Positions 1-8,269 of a DNA stretch of 33,293 bases are shown in pieces. A program made the translations under genes and the position numbers. The notes beneath the pieces are model-generated. The model searched no databases. It was not told the origin of the DNA and saw nothing but the letters and a program-made list of their open reading frames with translations. The stretch covers positions 1 to 33,293 of the forward strand of contig CAWJYU010000002.1 in NCBI GenBank assembly GCA_963847235.1, in the 5' to 3' direction. Position 1 is the stretch's first letter, and each line of letters opens with the position of its first letter. The stretch is from JACDAN01 sp963847235 (GTDB lineage Bacteria > Actinomycetota > Thermoleophilia > Gaiellales > Gaiellaceae).

Positions 1-1
1 C

Positions 2-1155
2 GACTACCACAACGGCTTCGGCTCGATGGTCGTCGGGCACGCCCATCCGGCGATCGTCCGAGCGGTCTCGGACCGCGTCCGCCTCGGCTCGCACTTCTCC
101 GCCCCGACCGAGGACGCGACCTTCGTCGCCGAGGATCTCGCCGAGCGCTTCTCCCTGCCGAAGTGGCGCTTCACGAACTCCGGCACCGAGGCGACGATGG
201 ACGCGATCCGCATCGCCCGCGGTGTGACCGGCCGCGACACGATCGTCAAGATCCTCGGCTCCTACCACGGCCATCACGACGCCGTCATGGTCGCCGTGGG
301 GTTCGCGCTCGGCTCGGACGTCGATCCGGACGCCATTCCCTCGAACCCGTACGGCGAGGGCCTCCCGCAGGCCGTCGCGGACCTGACGGTCGCGGTGCCG
401 TTCAACGACGCGGGCGCGCTGGCGCGGCGGCTCGACCGGCTCGAGGACGAGGGGCGGCTTCCGGCCTGCATGATCATGGAGGCGGCGATGATGAACCTCG
501 GGGTCGTGCTCCCCGAGCCCGGCTACCTGGAGGCCGTCCGGGAGGAGACCCGGAGGCGCGGAGTGCTCCTGATCTTCGACGAGGTCAAGACCGGGCTGAC
601 GATCGCGCCGGGCGGAGCCACCGAGCGCTACGGGATCCAGCCCGACCTCGTCACGCTGGCGAAGACGCTCGGCGGCGGCTTTCCGACCGGAGCCGTCGGC
701 GGGACCGAGGAGGCGATGGAGGTCGTCGAGTCGGGCCGCGTGAACCAGGTCGGAACCTTCAACGGCAACCCGCTGAGCATGGCGGCGGCTCGGGCGACGC
801 TCGAAGAGGTGCTGACGGCGGAGGCGTACGAGCGGCTCGAGGCGATCGACGACCGGCTCGTCGCCGGCTGCCAGGGAGTGATCGACCGGTACGGGCTCCC
901 CGGCTACGCGGTAGGGATCGGGTCGAAGGGCTGTGTCACCTTCGCGTCGGAGCGGATCACGGACTACCAGCACGCTTCAAGCGCAGCCAGGACGAGGAGC
1001 TGTCCGAGCTCGCCTGGCTGTACCACGCGAACCGCGACGTCTTCATGACGCCCGGCCGCGAGGAGGAGTGGACGCTGTCGGTCGCGCTCGAAGAGGCCGA
1101 CGCGGACGCCTACGTCGCCGTCTTCGAGGAACTGGCCTCGGACCTGACCGCGTGA
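2..1155 (+). CDS. Class III PLP-dependent aminotransferase, glutamate-1-semialdehyde aminomutase-like (5' partial, frameshifted)
   Basis: The gene enters from the left edge; the first codons already read DYHNGFGSMVVGHAHP, so the start lies outside the window. Visible class III motifs are SGTEATMDAIRIAR (PLP phosphate binding), SYHGHHDAV, IFDEVKTG (the Asp that contacts the PLP ring nitrogen) and LAKTLGGGFPTGAVGG, whose Lys should form the Schiff base. The GGGFPTGAVGG style is that of the glutamate-1-semialdehyde 2,1-aminomutase branch, but no heme-pathway neighbour supports a tetrapyrrole role, so a related amino-group mutase or transaminase is equally possible. The frame changes near 970-976: the reading goes from ERITDYQ to RFKRSQDEELSELAW and ends in FEELASDLTA. 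The final TGA overlaps the GTG start of the next aminotransferase (GTGA), which points to translational coupling. The family is certain; the substrate is unknown. Confidence 0.88.
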   Translation, partial: LPQRLRLDGRRARPSGDRPSGLGPRPPRLALLRPDRGRDLRRRGSRRALLPAEVALHELRHRGDDGRDPHRPRCDRPRHDRQDPRLLPRPSRRRHGRRGVRARLGRRSGRHSLEPVRRGPPAGRRGPDGRGAVQRRGRAGAAARPARGRGAASGLHDHGGGDDEPRGRAPRARLPGGRPGGDPEARSAPDLRRGQDRADDRAGRSHRALRDPARPRHAGEDARRRLSDRSRRRDRGGDGGRRVGPREPGRNLQRQPAEHGGGSGDARRGADGGGVRAARGDRRPARRRLPGSDRPVRAPRLRGRDRVEGLCHLRVGADHGLPARFKRSQDEELSELAWLYHANRDVFMTPGREEEWTLSVALEEADADAYVAVFEELASDLTA

Positions 1156-2736
1156 GCGACCTCCAGAAACAGGCGCGAGAGCACCTCTGGCTCCACTTCA
1201 CCCGCATGGGCGGTTTCGCGGAGGACGAGATCCCGATCATCGTCCGCGGCGAGGGCTGCTACCTCGAGGACTCGAACGGTAAGCGGTACCTCGATGCGCT
1301 GGCCGGCCTCTTCGCCGTCAACATCGGCTACTCGCACGGCGACGAGATCGGGCAGGCAGCGCACGAGCAGATGAAGGAGCTGCCCTTCTACACGAACTGG
1401 TCGTACGCGCACCCGCGCGCGATCGAGCTGGCGGCGACCGTGGCCGAGCTCGCGCCCGGCGACCTGAACCGCGTCTTCTTCTGCTCCGGCGGCTCCGAGG
1501 CGGTCGAGTCGGCGTGGAAGCTCGCGCGCCAGCACTACGCCGCCCGCAGGAGCCGCAGCGGCGCTGGAAGGCGATCGCGCGCGACGTCGCATACCACGGC
1601 ACGACGATGGGAGCCCTCTCGATCAACGGGATCCCTGCGCTGCGCGCCCCGTTCGAGCCGCTCGTCCCCGACGTGGCCCACGTCCGCAACACGAACCGCT
1701 ACCACCGGCCGAAGGAGGAGTCCGAGGAGCAGTTCACGGCGTTGCTGCTCGAGGACCTCGAGGTCACGATCAAGGCGCTCGGCCCCGAGACGGTCGCGAT
1801 GGTGATCATGGAGCCGGTGCAGAACGCCGGCGGCGCGTTCACGCCGCCCGCCGGCTACTGGGCTGGCGTCCGGGAGCTCTGCGACCGGTACGACATCCTC
1901 CTCTGCGCCGACGAGGTGATCACCGGCTTCGGCCGCCTGGGCAACTGGTTCGGCTCCGAGCGCTACGACATCCGGCCGGACCTGATCACGATGGCGAAAG
2001 GCCTGTCCTCCGCCTACGCCGCGATCGGCGGCGTCGTCGCGACGGACCGCGTGATGGAGCCGTTCCTCGAGGGCTCCTCGATGTACACGCACGGGATCAC
2101 GTTCGGCGGCCACCCGGTCATGTGCGCGATCGCGCTGAAGAACATCGAGATCATGAAGCGCGAGCGAATCGTCGAGCACGTGAAGGAGCACGAGGACCGC
2201 TTCCGCGGGCCACGCTCTCCCAGCTGCTCGAGCTGCCGATCGCCGGCGACCTCCGCGGGACCGGGTTCTTCTACGCGCTCGAGCTCGTCAAGGACAAGGA
2301 GACGCGCGAGACCTTCACGCCCGAGGAGTCCGAGTGGCTCCTGCGCGGCTTCCTCTCGAAGCGCCTCTTCGAAGCCGGGCTCATCTGCCGGGCCGACGAC
2401 CGCGGCGACCCGGTGATCCAGCTGTCCCCGCCGCTCGTCGCCGGGCAGGAGGAGTTCGACCGGATCGCGTCCATCCTCGGCGATGTCCTGACCGAGGCGT
2501 GGACCGAGCTCGGGAGCGCGTGGGAAGGGCGGCGCGGCGTCGGGCCAGCCGCGCAGAGATGTCGCCTGCATCGCCACTGCTGCGAAGGAACGTCGACGAG
2601 CACGTGGCGCCGCAGAGCTGCGACCGCACGAAAGCCTCCGAGTCGTCCCACGACCTGTCGATCGTGTGCTGGAGATCCCGCGCTCGTGGTGACGCCGCCG
2701 ATCGCTCCGCGCGAGAAGGGCCTAGCGCAGGCGTAG
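1152..2736 (+). CDS. Class III PLP-dependent aminotransferase, omega-amino acid/diamine:pyruvate type (frameshifted)
   Basis: The gene starts at GTG 1152, inside the stop of the preceding gene, reading VSDLQKQAREHLWLHFTRMG. Family landmarks in order are YLDALAGLFAVNIGY, FFCSGGSEAVESAWKLAR, DVAYHGTTMGALS, MVIMEPVQNAGG, LCADEVITGFGR and LITMAKGLSSAY (the PLP lysine), then a C-terminal small domain with GTGFFYALELVKD and RADDRGDPVIQLSPPL. This pattern is typical of beta-alanine/putrescine:pyruvate aminotransferases. Frameshifts lie near 1543-1550 (after LARQHYAAR, resuming at EPQRRWKAIARD) and near 2206-2210 (EDRF resuming at RATLSQLLELPIAG). The recognisable fold ends near 2520 (LTEAWTELGSAWE); the reading continues without a stop to 2736 and would overlap the convergent GNAT gene by 15 bases, so the real stop has probably been displaced by another indel. 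Pairing with a second aminotransferase suggests amino acid or polyamine catabolism, but the substrate is not visible. Confidence 0.85.
2540..2721. other. Unassigned stretch between convergent aminotransferase and GNAT genes
   Basis: Past the recognisable end of the second aminotransferase no plus-strand frame stops soon. One frame reads SPLLRRNVDEHVAPQSCDRT and another continues the aminotransferase frame. I cannot assign any of them to a family, and no hairpin stands out. It may be the displaced 3' end of the aminotransferase or a small decayed gene. Confidence 0.3.
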
Positions 2737-3195
2737 CTCGAAGTAGGTCGTCCCGTGGACGGGGTTGAGGCGGTAGGCCTCGATCTCCTCGAAGCCGAGA
2801 GACCGGTAGAGGCCGCGGGCGGCCGCCATCGTCGGGAGCGTGTCGAGGCGCATGGACTCGTAGCCGGCTTCGCGTCCCGCCTCGACGATCGCCTCGGCCA
2901 GCCGCCGCCCCAGACCCGGTCCCCTGGAACGCCGGGCGGACGTAGAGCCGCTTCATCTCGCAGACGCCCGGCTCGTACGGCCTGAAGCGCGACGCAGCCC
3001 GCCGCGTCGTCGCCCTCGAGCGCGAGGAGCAGCCGCCCGGCGGGCGGGGCGTAGTCGCCGGGCAGGCCCGGCGAGCTCGCCGTCGAAGTCCTGGAACGAC
3101 AGATCGACCTCGAGCGAGGCGGCGTACTCCTCGAAGAGCTCCCGTATCGCCGGGAGGCGGTCCTCCGTGTGGCCGTCGACGATGCGCAACCCCAC
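2722..3195 (-). CDS. GNAT-family N-acetyltransferase (frameshifted)
   Basis: Reading the minus strand from GTG 3195 gives VGLRIVDGHTEDRLPAIREL, then LEVDLSFQDFDGEL, PPAGRLLLALEGDDAAGCVAL, EMKRLYVRPAFQGTG, RLDTLPTMAAARGLYRSLGF and the tail EIEAYRLNPVHGTTYFELRL before TAG at 2722-2724. The EMKRLYVRPAFQGTG segment is the beta4/acetyl-CoA pyrophosphate loop of GNATs (Q-x-x-G-x-G/A is partly garbled by an indel), and the RSLGFEEI ending is the usual beta6-beta7 region. The full length of about 157 residues is normal for a single-domain GNAT. Three frameshifts are needed, near 3055-3070, 2983-2993 and 2920-2935; together they restore the original frame. The acceptor substrate is unknown. The gene converges on the aminotransferase pair. 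Confidence 0.8.
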
Positions 3196-3249
3196 CGAAC
3201 GGCGAGGGTAGCTGCCCGTCGAGTTGCGCCCACGGCGGCTGATGTGACA

Positions 3250-5193
3250 ATGAGCAGCATGGCCCAGGTCGTCGAACCGCTGCAGGCCGCCCGGGAGGCG
3301 GCCCTGCGCCAATCGTGGCGCCAGGCGTACGACGCCTACGCCGGGGTGGGCCCGGACGAGTTGAGCGCCGAGGACCTCGAGAGCTACGGCGAGGCGGCTT
3401 GGTGGACCGGGCGGCTCGTGGAGGCGATCGACTTCCGCCAGCGGGCGTACCGCGGCTACGCGGCCGACGGTCAGAAGCGCGACGCTGCTCGCGTCGCCCT
3501 CAGGCTCTCCTGGGACGAGTCAGGCCGCGGCGCGTTCGCCGTCTCGCACGGATGGTTCGCGAATGCGCAGCGCTTGCTGGAGGACGAGCCGGAAGCGATC
3601 GAGCACGGCTACCTCGCACTCGTGCGCGCGATCAACGCGCTCTTCGCCGAGGGCGACTTCCCGGCCGCGATCGCCCACTTCGACCGTGCCTTCGAGCTGG
3701 GCCGACGCTTCGGAGACCGCGACGCACAGATGCTCGCCCTCGTCGGAAAGGGACGCGCGCTCGTGAAGAGCGGCGAGATCGACGCGGGTCTGGAGCTGCT
3801 CGACGAGGCGACCGCCGCGGCGGTGAGCGGCGAGCTCCAACCGTACTCCTCGACCATCGTCTACTGCATGACGATCAGCTCTTGCCACGACCTCGGGGAC
3901 TACCGTCGGGCGGCCGAGTGGACCGACGTCGCGAACCGCTGGTGCGATCAGCTCGACGTCACGGGGTTCCCGGGCGCCTGCCGCGTCCATCGCGCCGAGA
4001 TCATGCGCTTCCGCGGCGATCTCGAGGCGGCGGAGAAGGTCGCGATGGCGGCGTGCCGGGAGCTCCAGGACTTCGAGCGTCAGATCACCTCGGGCGGGTT
4101 CTACGAGATCGGCGAGATTCGCCGGCGTCTCGGGGACCTCGCCGCCGCGGAGGAGGCGTACGGAAAGGCCAACGAGCTCGGCAGCGATCCCCAACCCGGA
4201 CTCGCCCTGCTCCGGCTCGCCGAGGGCAAGATCGGCGCAGCGACAGCAGGAATCACCCGCAGCCTGGAGGAGGCCGAACTGACTCCCGCTCGGCTCCGGC
4301 GCCTCCCGGCCCAGGTCGAGATCGCGGTCGCGGCGGGCGACCTCAAGACCGCCCGCGCGGCGGCGGCGGAGTTCGAGAGCCTGGTCGACTCGTACACGAT
4401 CGGCGGCCGTCGCGCTCCCGCCTTCGAGGCGATCGCCAACCTCGCCGAGGGCCGGATCCGGCTCGCGGAAGGGGACGCGGCAGGCGCCGCGCAGAGCCTG
4501 CGCCAGGCGCGTGACGGCTGGAAGGACCTTGGCGCGCCATACGAGGCAGCCGAGGCGCGGCTGCTGCTGGCGCTTGCATTCCGCAGGCAGGGCGACGAGC
4601 ACGGCGCAAAGCAGGAGCTCGAGGCCGCCCTGGCGACGTTCGAGCGGATCGGCGCCCGGCGCGACGCTGAGCGAGCTGGGGAGCTCCTCGGCCGGCAGCA
4701 AACGACGCGCACGTTCCTCTTCACCGACATCGTCGGCTCGACGAAGCTCCTCGAGACGCTCGGCAACGAGAAGTGGAAGAAGCTCCTGGCCAGGCACAAC
4801 GACGTCGTCCGCGAACAGATCGTCGAGCGCGGCGGGGAGGTCGCGCAGCAGACCGGCGACGGGTTCTTCGCCGTCTTCGCCACCCCGGGGTCGGCGATCG
4901 AGGCGGCGATCGGGATCCAGCGCGCCCTTGACGCGGAGATCGTCGCCCCCGACGTGAGGATCGGCGCGCACACGGGCGCGGGCTTCGAGGAGGACGGCGG
5001 CTCGAACCGCTACGGCGGCGAGGCCGTCCACCTCGCTGCGCGGATCGGCGCCGCCGCCGGAGCCTGCGAGATCCTCGTCAGCCGTGAGACGCTCGACGGC
5101 TCGGGAACGGGATTCCGGCTCCTGGAGTCGCGCGCAGAGACCGCGAAGGGCTTCGAGCAGCCCGTCGACGTCGTCTCGGTGGACTGGCGCTAG
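3250..5193 (+). CDS. TPR-repeat protein with C-terminal class III adenylate/guanylate cyclase domain
   Basis: An intact gene of about 647 residues, starting at ATG 3250 (MSSMAQVVEPLQAAREAALR) or ATG 3259. Residues ~15-480 are helical repeats of TPR/MalT type (for example DFPAAIAHFDRAFELGRRFG, GDLAAAEEAYGKANELG, GDEHGAKQELEAALATFERIG), expected to form a protein-binding superhelix. Residues ~490-645 are a class III nucleotidyl cyclase domain: RTFLFTDIVGSTKLLE holds the first metal-binding Asp and QQTGDGFFAVF the second. The segment that normally carries the transition-state Asn (VNxAARI) reads EAVHLAARI here, so Asn is replaced by His while the Arg remains; this variant looks common in actinobacterial TPR-cyclases but may alter activity. 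No membrane segment is visible, so it is probably cytosolic. Nothing in the neighbourhood identifies its signal. It converges on the LysE-type gene with six bases between stops. Confidence 0.93.
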   Translation: MSSMAQVVEPLQAAREAALRQSWRQAYDAYAGVGPDELSAEDLESYGEAAWWTGRLVEAIDFRQRAYRGYAADGQKRDAARVALRLSWDESGRGAFAVSHGWFANAQRLLEDEPEAIEHGYLALVRAINALFAEGDFPAAIAHFDRAFELGRRFGDRDAQMLALVGKGRALVKSGEIDAGLELLDEATAAAVSGELQPYSSTIVYCMTISSCHDLGDYRRAAEWTDVANRWCDQLDVTGFPGACRVHRAEIMRFRGDLEAAEKVAMAACRELQDFERQITSGGFYEIGEIRRRLGDLAAAEEAYGKANELGSDPQPGLALLRLAEGKIGAATAGITRSLEEAELTPARLRRLPAQVEIAVAAGDLKTARAAAAEFESLVDSYTIGGRRAPAFEAIANLAEGRIRLAEGDAAGAAQSLRQARDGWKDLGAPYEAAEARLLLALAFRRQGDEHGAKQELEAALATFERIGARRDAERAGELLGRQQTTRTFLFTDIVGSTKLLETLGNEKWKKLLARHNDVVREQIVERGGEVAQQTGDGFFAVFATPGSAIEAAIGIQRALDAEIVAPDVRIGAHTGAGFEEDGGSNRYGGEAVHLAARIGAAAGACEILVSRETLDGSGTGFRLLESRAETAKGFEQPVDVVSVDWR

Positions 5194-5199
5194 ATCAGG

Positions 5200-5820
5200 C
5201 TAGGTCGTCCGAGCCGTCGACAGCCCGAGAGCGACGAAAACCGTCCCGGTGACCCACCGCCGAACGGCGAAGTACGCCGGGCTCTGCTTCAGCCAGCCGC
5301 CGAGGGTCCCCGCCGTGAGCGCCCAGAGGGAGTCCGACCCCAGCGCGATCACGACGAAGATCAGCCCGAGCGCGAAGATCTGCAGGGTCGCGGCGCCGGC
5401 GTCCGGGTCGAGGAACTGCGGCAGGAACGCGATGAAGAAGAGCGCGGCCTTTGGATTCAGAACGTTGACGACGATGCCGTCGACGAAGAGCCGTCGCCGG
5501 GATCGCGGAGCACGCACGACGTCGCTCTCGGCGATTTCGCGCGCGAGGAGACGGCGAATGCCCAGGAAGACGAGGTATGCAGCGCCCGCGTACTTCACGA
5601 TCGTGAACGCGGTCGCCGACGACGCCAGGAGCGAAGAAAGCCCAATCGTGGCCGCAAGCACGTGGACGAGGCCGCCGACGGAGATCCCGAGCGCAGAGAC
5701 GAAGCCCGCGAACCGGCCCTGGTCCACGCTCTGCGCGACGATGTAGAGCACGGCCGGGCCGGGCACGACGGCCAGTGCCAGCGCAGCGGCGCAGAAGAGC
5801 GCGAGGGTCGAGAGGTCCAC
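5200..5820 (-). CDS. LysE/RhtB family amino acid/metabolite exporter
   Basis: A complete 206-residue membrane protein starting MDLSTLALFCAAALALAVVP, the normal family length. The family signature VVPGPAVLYIVAQSVDQGR occurs near residues 18-36, followed by helices in GFVSALGISVGGLVHVLAA, AYLVFLGIRRLLA, the conserved NVLNPKAALFFIAFLPQF segment and two C-terminal helices around LIFVVIALGSDSLWAL and VTGTVFVALGLS. LysE/RhtB proteins export amino acids or related small molecules across the inner membrane; the substrate cannot be read from sequence. Thirteen bases upstream of its ATG lies the stop codon of a truncated VOC gene, so the two were once probably co-transcribed. Confidence 0.95.
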   Translation of the reverse strand: MDLSTLALFCAAALALAVVPGPAVLYIVAQSVDQGRFAGFVSALGISVGGLVHVLAATIGLSSLLASSATAFTIVKYAGAAYLVFLGIRRLLAREIAESDVVRAPRSRRRLFVDGIVVNVLNPKAALFFIAFLPQFLDPDAGAATLQIFALGLIFVVIALGSDSLWALTAGTLGGWLKQSPAYFAVRRWVTGTVFVALGLSTARTT

Positions 5821-5833
5821 GCGCGAAGCTTGC

Positions 5834-5974
5834 CTACTCGTCCAGGACGGTGAAGAGCGTCAGCTGCATCCCGTCCGGAGCCCGGAGGCGGACATTCCGG
5901 TGGCGCCACCGTGTCTTGACCGGATCCTTCCCACGGACGCGGCCGAAGGGCGTTAGCGCGGCCACACGCGACTG
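5834..5974 (-). pseudogene. 3' remnant of a VOC (glyoxalase/bleomycin resistance) family gene
   Basis: On the minus strand, ending at TAG 5834-5836, the frame reads LTPFGRVRGKDPVKTRW, RHRNVRLRAPDGMQLTLF and TVLDE. RNVRLRAPDGMQLTLF is the last metal-ligand strand and C-terminus of a VOC-fold protein. Only about 40-45 residues are present against the usual 110-130; upstream the frame runs straight into the 3' end of the beta-propeller gene, whose TAA (5953-5955) overlaps it. The missing N-terminal half implies a deletion or insertion junction near 5956-5975. Confidence 0.6.
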
Positions 5975-7003
5975 ACCCGGCCGGATATCGGGTCGAGGCG
6001 CGAGATGGTTCCGTCGAGCGAGCCGACGAGCAATCGGCCCGCGCCGTCAGGCGCGATCGGGCCCGGCTGGCTGACTGATGCGAGCGCTCGGACTGCACCC
6101 GACCGCTCGATGAGCGAAACGCGGTTGGCGGAGAACTCGGTCACGTAGACGCCGCCGTCGGGAGCCGGCGCGGCGTAGGAGGGATTGCCGAGGCCGCTCG
6201 CGAGCGTGCGGGTGCCCTGCTCGGTCACGAGCCGGACGTTTCCCGCGTACGACTCGCAGACGACCACGCCTCCAGCTGTCGACAGGATCCCGTGGACGCC
6301 GTTCAGGCCGTCGGCGAGGACGGCTCGCGACCCGTCGGGTGCGATGTGGACGATCCGCGACTGCCCCTCGACGACGTACAGACCGCCGCCCGGCGCCGGC
6401 GCGAGTCCGTCGAGCCGGCTCGCCGCCCGCACGCCGACGCGAAGGGCTCGCGTGCGCGGGTCGAGCTCGTAGACGTTCCGGCCCGAGGAGACCAGCAGCA
6501 TTCCGTTCGCGGCCGGCCGCAGGTCGCGAGGGCGCGGGATCCGAGCGAAGATCGTGGCGCCGCCGCGCGCCGGATCGAGCCGAAGGATGGCGTTCGACTG
6601 GTAGTCGGCGACGAGCAGCGCTCCTCCCGGCTGCGCCGACGATTCCGTACGGCTGCTGCAGCCGGGGAACCGCCGGACGGACGAGCACGCTCCCGACGAA
6701 CCGGTCACGGGTGCCGATACGGACGCCGTAGCGCCAGCGACCGGCCTCCGGAAACGTGACCCACGAACGGTGGCGACGGCCGGCACGCACCAACGGGAAG
6801 CGTGCAATCCGGGCGCCCAGCCGGACGACGAACCGGCTCGGGCGCGCGCCGCGCACGCTCACCTGGACGGCCCACTCCTGACCGACGCGTAGCGGCTGCG
6901 GCGGATGGCTTACCGAGATCCGCGGCGCGGACGCCTCCCCGCCGACGACGGCCGTGAGGGCGAGAGTCGCGAGAAGGCCGATGCCGACACGCACCTTCGT
7001 CAT
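5953..7003 (-). CDS. Secreted Ig-like/beta-propeller (NHL, streptogramin-lyase-like) protein (frameshifted)
   Basis: Starts at ATG 7003 (MTKVRVGIGLLATLALTAVV), a Sec-type signal peptide. Residues ~30-115 form an Ig-like beta sandwich (PPQPLRVGQEWAVQVSVRG ... WVTFPEAGRWRYGVRIGT). After a frameshift near 6625-6640 (PYGIV resuming at PGGALLVADYQSNAILRLDP) come repeated propeller blades: NVYELDPRTRALRVG, GGGLYVVEGQSRIVHIAPDG, GGVYVTEFSANRVSLI and LLVGSLDGTISRLDP. The blade pattern is that of NHL/SMP-30/virginiamycin B lyase-like propellers; I see no evidence for a specific reaction and would call it an extracellular binding propeller. It is divergent from marR, and the shared 37-base gap holds a palindrome, so MarR regulation is likely. 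Confidence 0.75.
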
Positions 7004-7012
7004 ACTACGAAT

Positions 7013-7030
7013 TTGAACTACTTTGTTCAA
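7013..7030. promoter_or_regulatory. Candidate MarR operator palindrome
   Basis: TTGAAC-TACTTT-GTTCAA is a perfect 6+6 inverted repeat with a six-base spacer, centred in the 37-base gap between the divergent propeller gene (ATG 7003) and marR (ATG 7041). Its size and AT-rich core fit MarR-family operators, and the position fits autoregulation plus control of the neighbour. Binding is inferred, not shown. Confidence 0.6.
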
Positions 7031-7040
7031 GTCACTGACC

Positions 7041-7511
7041 ATGCCCGAGCCCCGTCCCCTCATCTTCCAGCTGTACACGACGTATCAGCGCGCCGGGCGG
7101 CTCGTGGCGAGGGCACTCGAAGGAACAGGCATCCGTCCCGAGGACGCGGCCCTCTACAGCGTGCTCGACCGCCACGGCCCGCTCACGCCGAGTGGCCTCG
7201 CCGATCGGCTCGGCGTGGGGCCGAGCACGCTGACCTACCGGCTCAAGGCGCTCGAGGCGGCGGGGATCCTCGTCCGCCGGCCCAACCCGAACGACGGTCG
7301 CTCGTCGCTCGTCGAGCTCTCGCCCGACGGCCGGAGCCGCTGGCGCGCGACCATCCCGGCCTTCGCGGAGGCCCTTCGGCGGGCGGAGCGGCGCGTCGGG
7401 CTCCCCCAAGACGAGGTCGCCGCTGCGCTCGACGCAGTGGCCGGCGCGATCGACGCCGAGCTCAAAGCAAGCGAACCGCAGTCCAGCCCGGCCAGCACGC
7501 AGTTGCCGTAG
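7041..7511 (+). CDS. MarR-family transcriptional regulator
   Basis: An intact 156-residue protein from ATG 7041 (MPEPRPLIFQLYTTYQRAGR). The winged helix-turn-helix is visible as DAALYSVLDRHGPLTPSGLADRLGV followed by the recognition helix GPSTLTYRLKALEAAG and the wing ILVRRPNPNDGRSSLVELSP, where DGRSS carries the MarR wing Asp/Arg. Flanking helices (residues ~8-30 and ~110-148) should form the dimer. The upstream in-frame TTG at 7023 is rejected as a start because it lies inside the palindrome. MarR proteins usually repress a divergent gene until a small ligand binds; here that gene encodes the secreted propeller. It converges on the methyltransferase gene with eight bases between stops. Confidence 0.92.
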   Translation: MPEPRPLIFQLYTTYQRAGRLVARALEGTGIRPEDAALYSVLDRHGPLTPSGLADRLGVGPSTLTYRLKALEAAGILVRRPNPNDGRSSLVELSPDGRSRWRATIPAFAEALRRAERRVGLPQDEVAAALDAVAGAIDAELKASEPQSSPASTQLP

Positions 7512-7519
7512 AGCCCGGG

Positions 7520-8170
7520 CTAGCGGATCGCCACGCCATGGATGTACGGCGCGGTGGTGATCGCGAAGAGCGACGAGGAGTGGAAGCCGCGCTCGAGGCG
7601 CTCGAAGTTGAACCCGGCGGCCCGGATCGCCGACTCGGTGTCCCGGGTCGTCTCGCAGCCCCCGAGCGCCTTCGTCCAGAAGAGCCGGTCGAGGCCGCGC
7701 TGGAGTGTCCGGAACAGCACGTGCCTGGAGCGGACGTGCTCCCAGAAGCGGAGCTCTCCGCCTTCCCGCAGCACACGCCGGAGCTCCTGGAGGACGACGC
7801 GCGGGTCGGCGACGCTGCAGAGGACGCCCATGACGACGACGGCGTCGAAGGATCCGTCGTCGGCGGGCAGCCGCTCGGCGACGCCGTCGACGATTTCGAT
7901 CGGAACCGCTGCGCTCCGCGCCCGCTCGGCCGCAGATTCACGTGCGGTCGCGTCGGGCTCGACTGCGAGCAGCGCCGAGACCGTCGGCGGGTAGTGCTCG
8001 AAGGAGCGGCCATCGCCCGAGCCCACCTCCAGCACGCGGCCGCTGAGGCCCGCGAGGAGCGTGCGCCGAAGCTCGCGCGCGCCGGGATCAGGCCGCCGCT
8101 GCTCGCGCCGCTCGAGAAAGCGCGCAAAACGGCTCTGCTGCGGCCCGTAGAGCGTCGACCCGGAGGACAT
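7520..8170 (-). CDS. Class I SAM-dependent methyltransferase (UbiE/METTL7-like)
   Basis: An intact 216-residue protein from ATG 8170 (MSSGSTLYGPQQSRFARFLE). Motif I is VLEVGSGDGRSFEHYP (SAM binding), the acidic residue after beta2 is in LAVEPDATARESAAERAR, motif II is GVAERLPADDGSFDAVV, and post-motif GVLCSVADPRVVLQELRRVL and GGELRFWEHVRS follow. The N-terminal YGPQQSRFARFLERRE and the FWEHVRS segment resemble the phospholipid N-methyltransferase/METTL7-like group, so a small lipophilic substrate is plausible, but the acceptor cannot be read. No obvious partner gene is present. Confidence 0.9.
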   Translation of the reverse strand: MSSGSTLYGPQQSRFARFLERREQRRPDPGARELRRTLLAGLSGRVLEVGSGDGRSFEHYPPTVSALLAVEPDATARESAAERARSAAVPIEIVDGVAERLPADDGSFDAVVVMGVLCSVADPRVVLQELRRVLREGGELRFWEHVRSRHVLFRTLQRGLDRLFWTKALGGCETTRDTESAIRAAGFNFERLERGFHSSSLFAITTAPYIHGVAIR

Positions 8171-8269
8171 CGTTCGCCGCCAACGCTACTCGTCCTCCGG
8201 CCGGAGTGAACCCTGCGCCCCCGGCTTGCGAAGAGCCTCTGGACATGCTCTCGACCCTCGGAGGCTTCA

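Noticed and set aside
3520..5031. 503-codon minus-strand frame opposite the TPR-cyclase gene
   Set aside because: Antisense shadow; the plus strand encodes recognisable TPR and cyclase motifs throughout.
8234..8266. AGCCTC/GAGGCT pairing that covers the DUF4394 ribosome-binding site as a regulatory switch
   Set aside because: Only six pairs around a 21-base loop; easily due to chance in GC-rich DNA.
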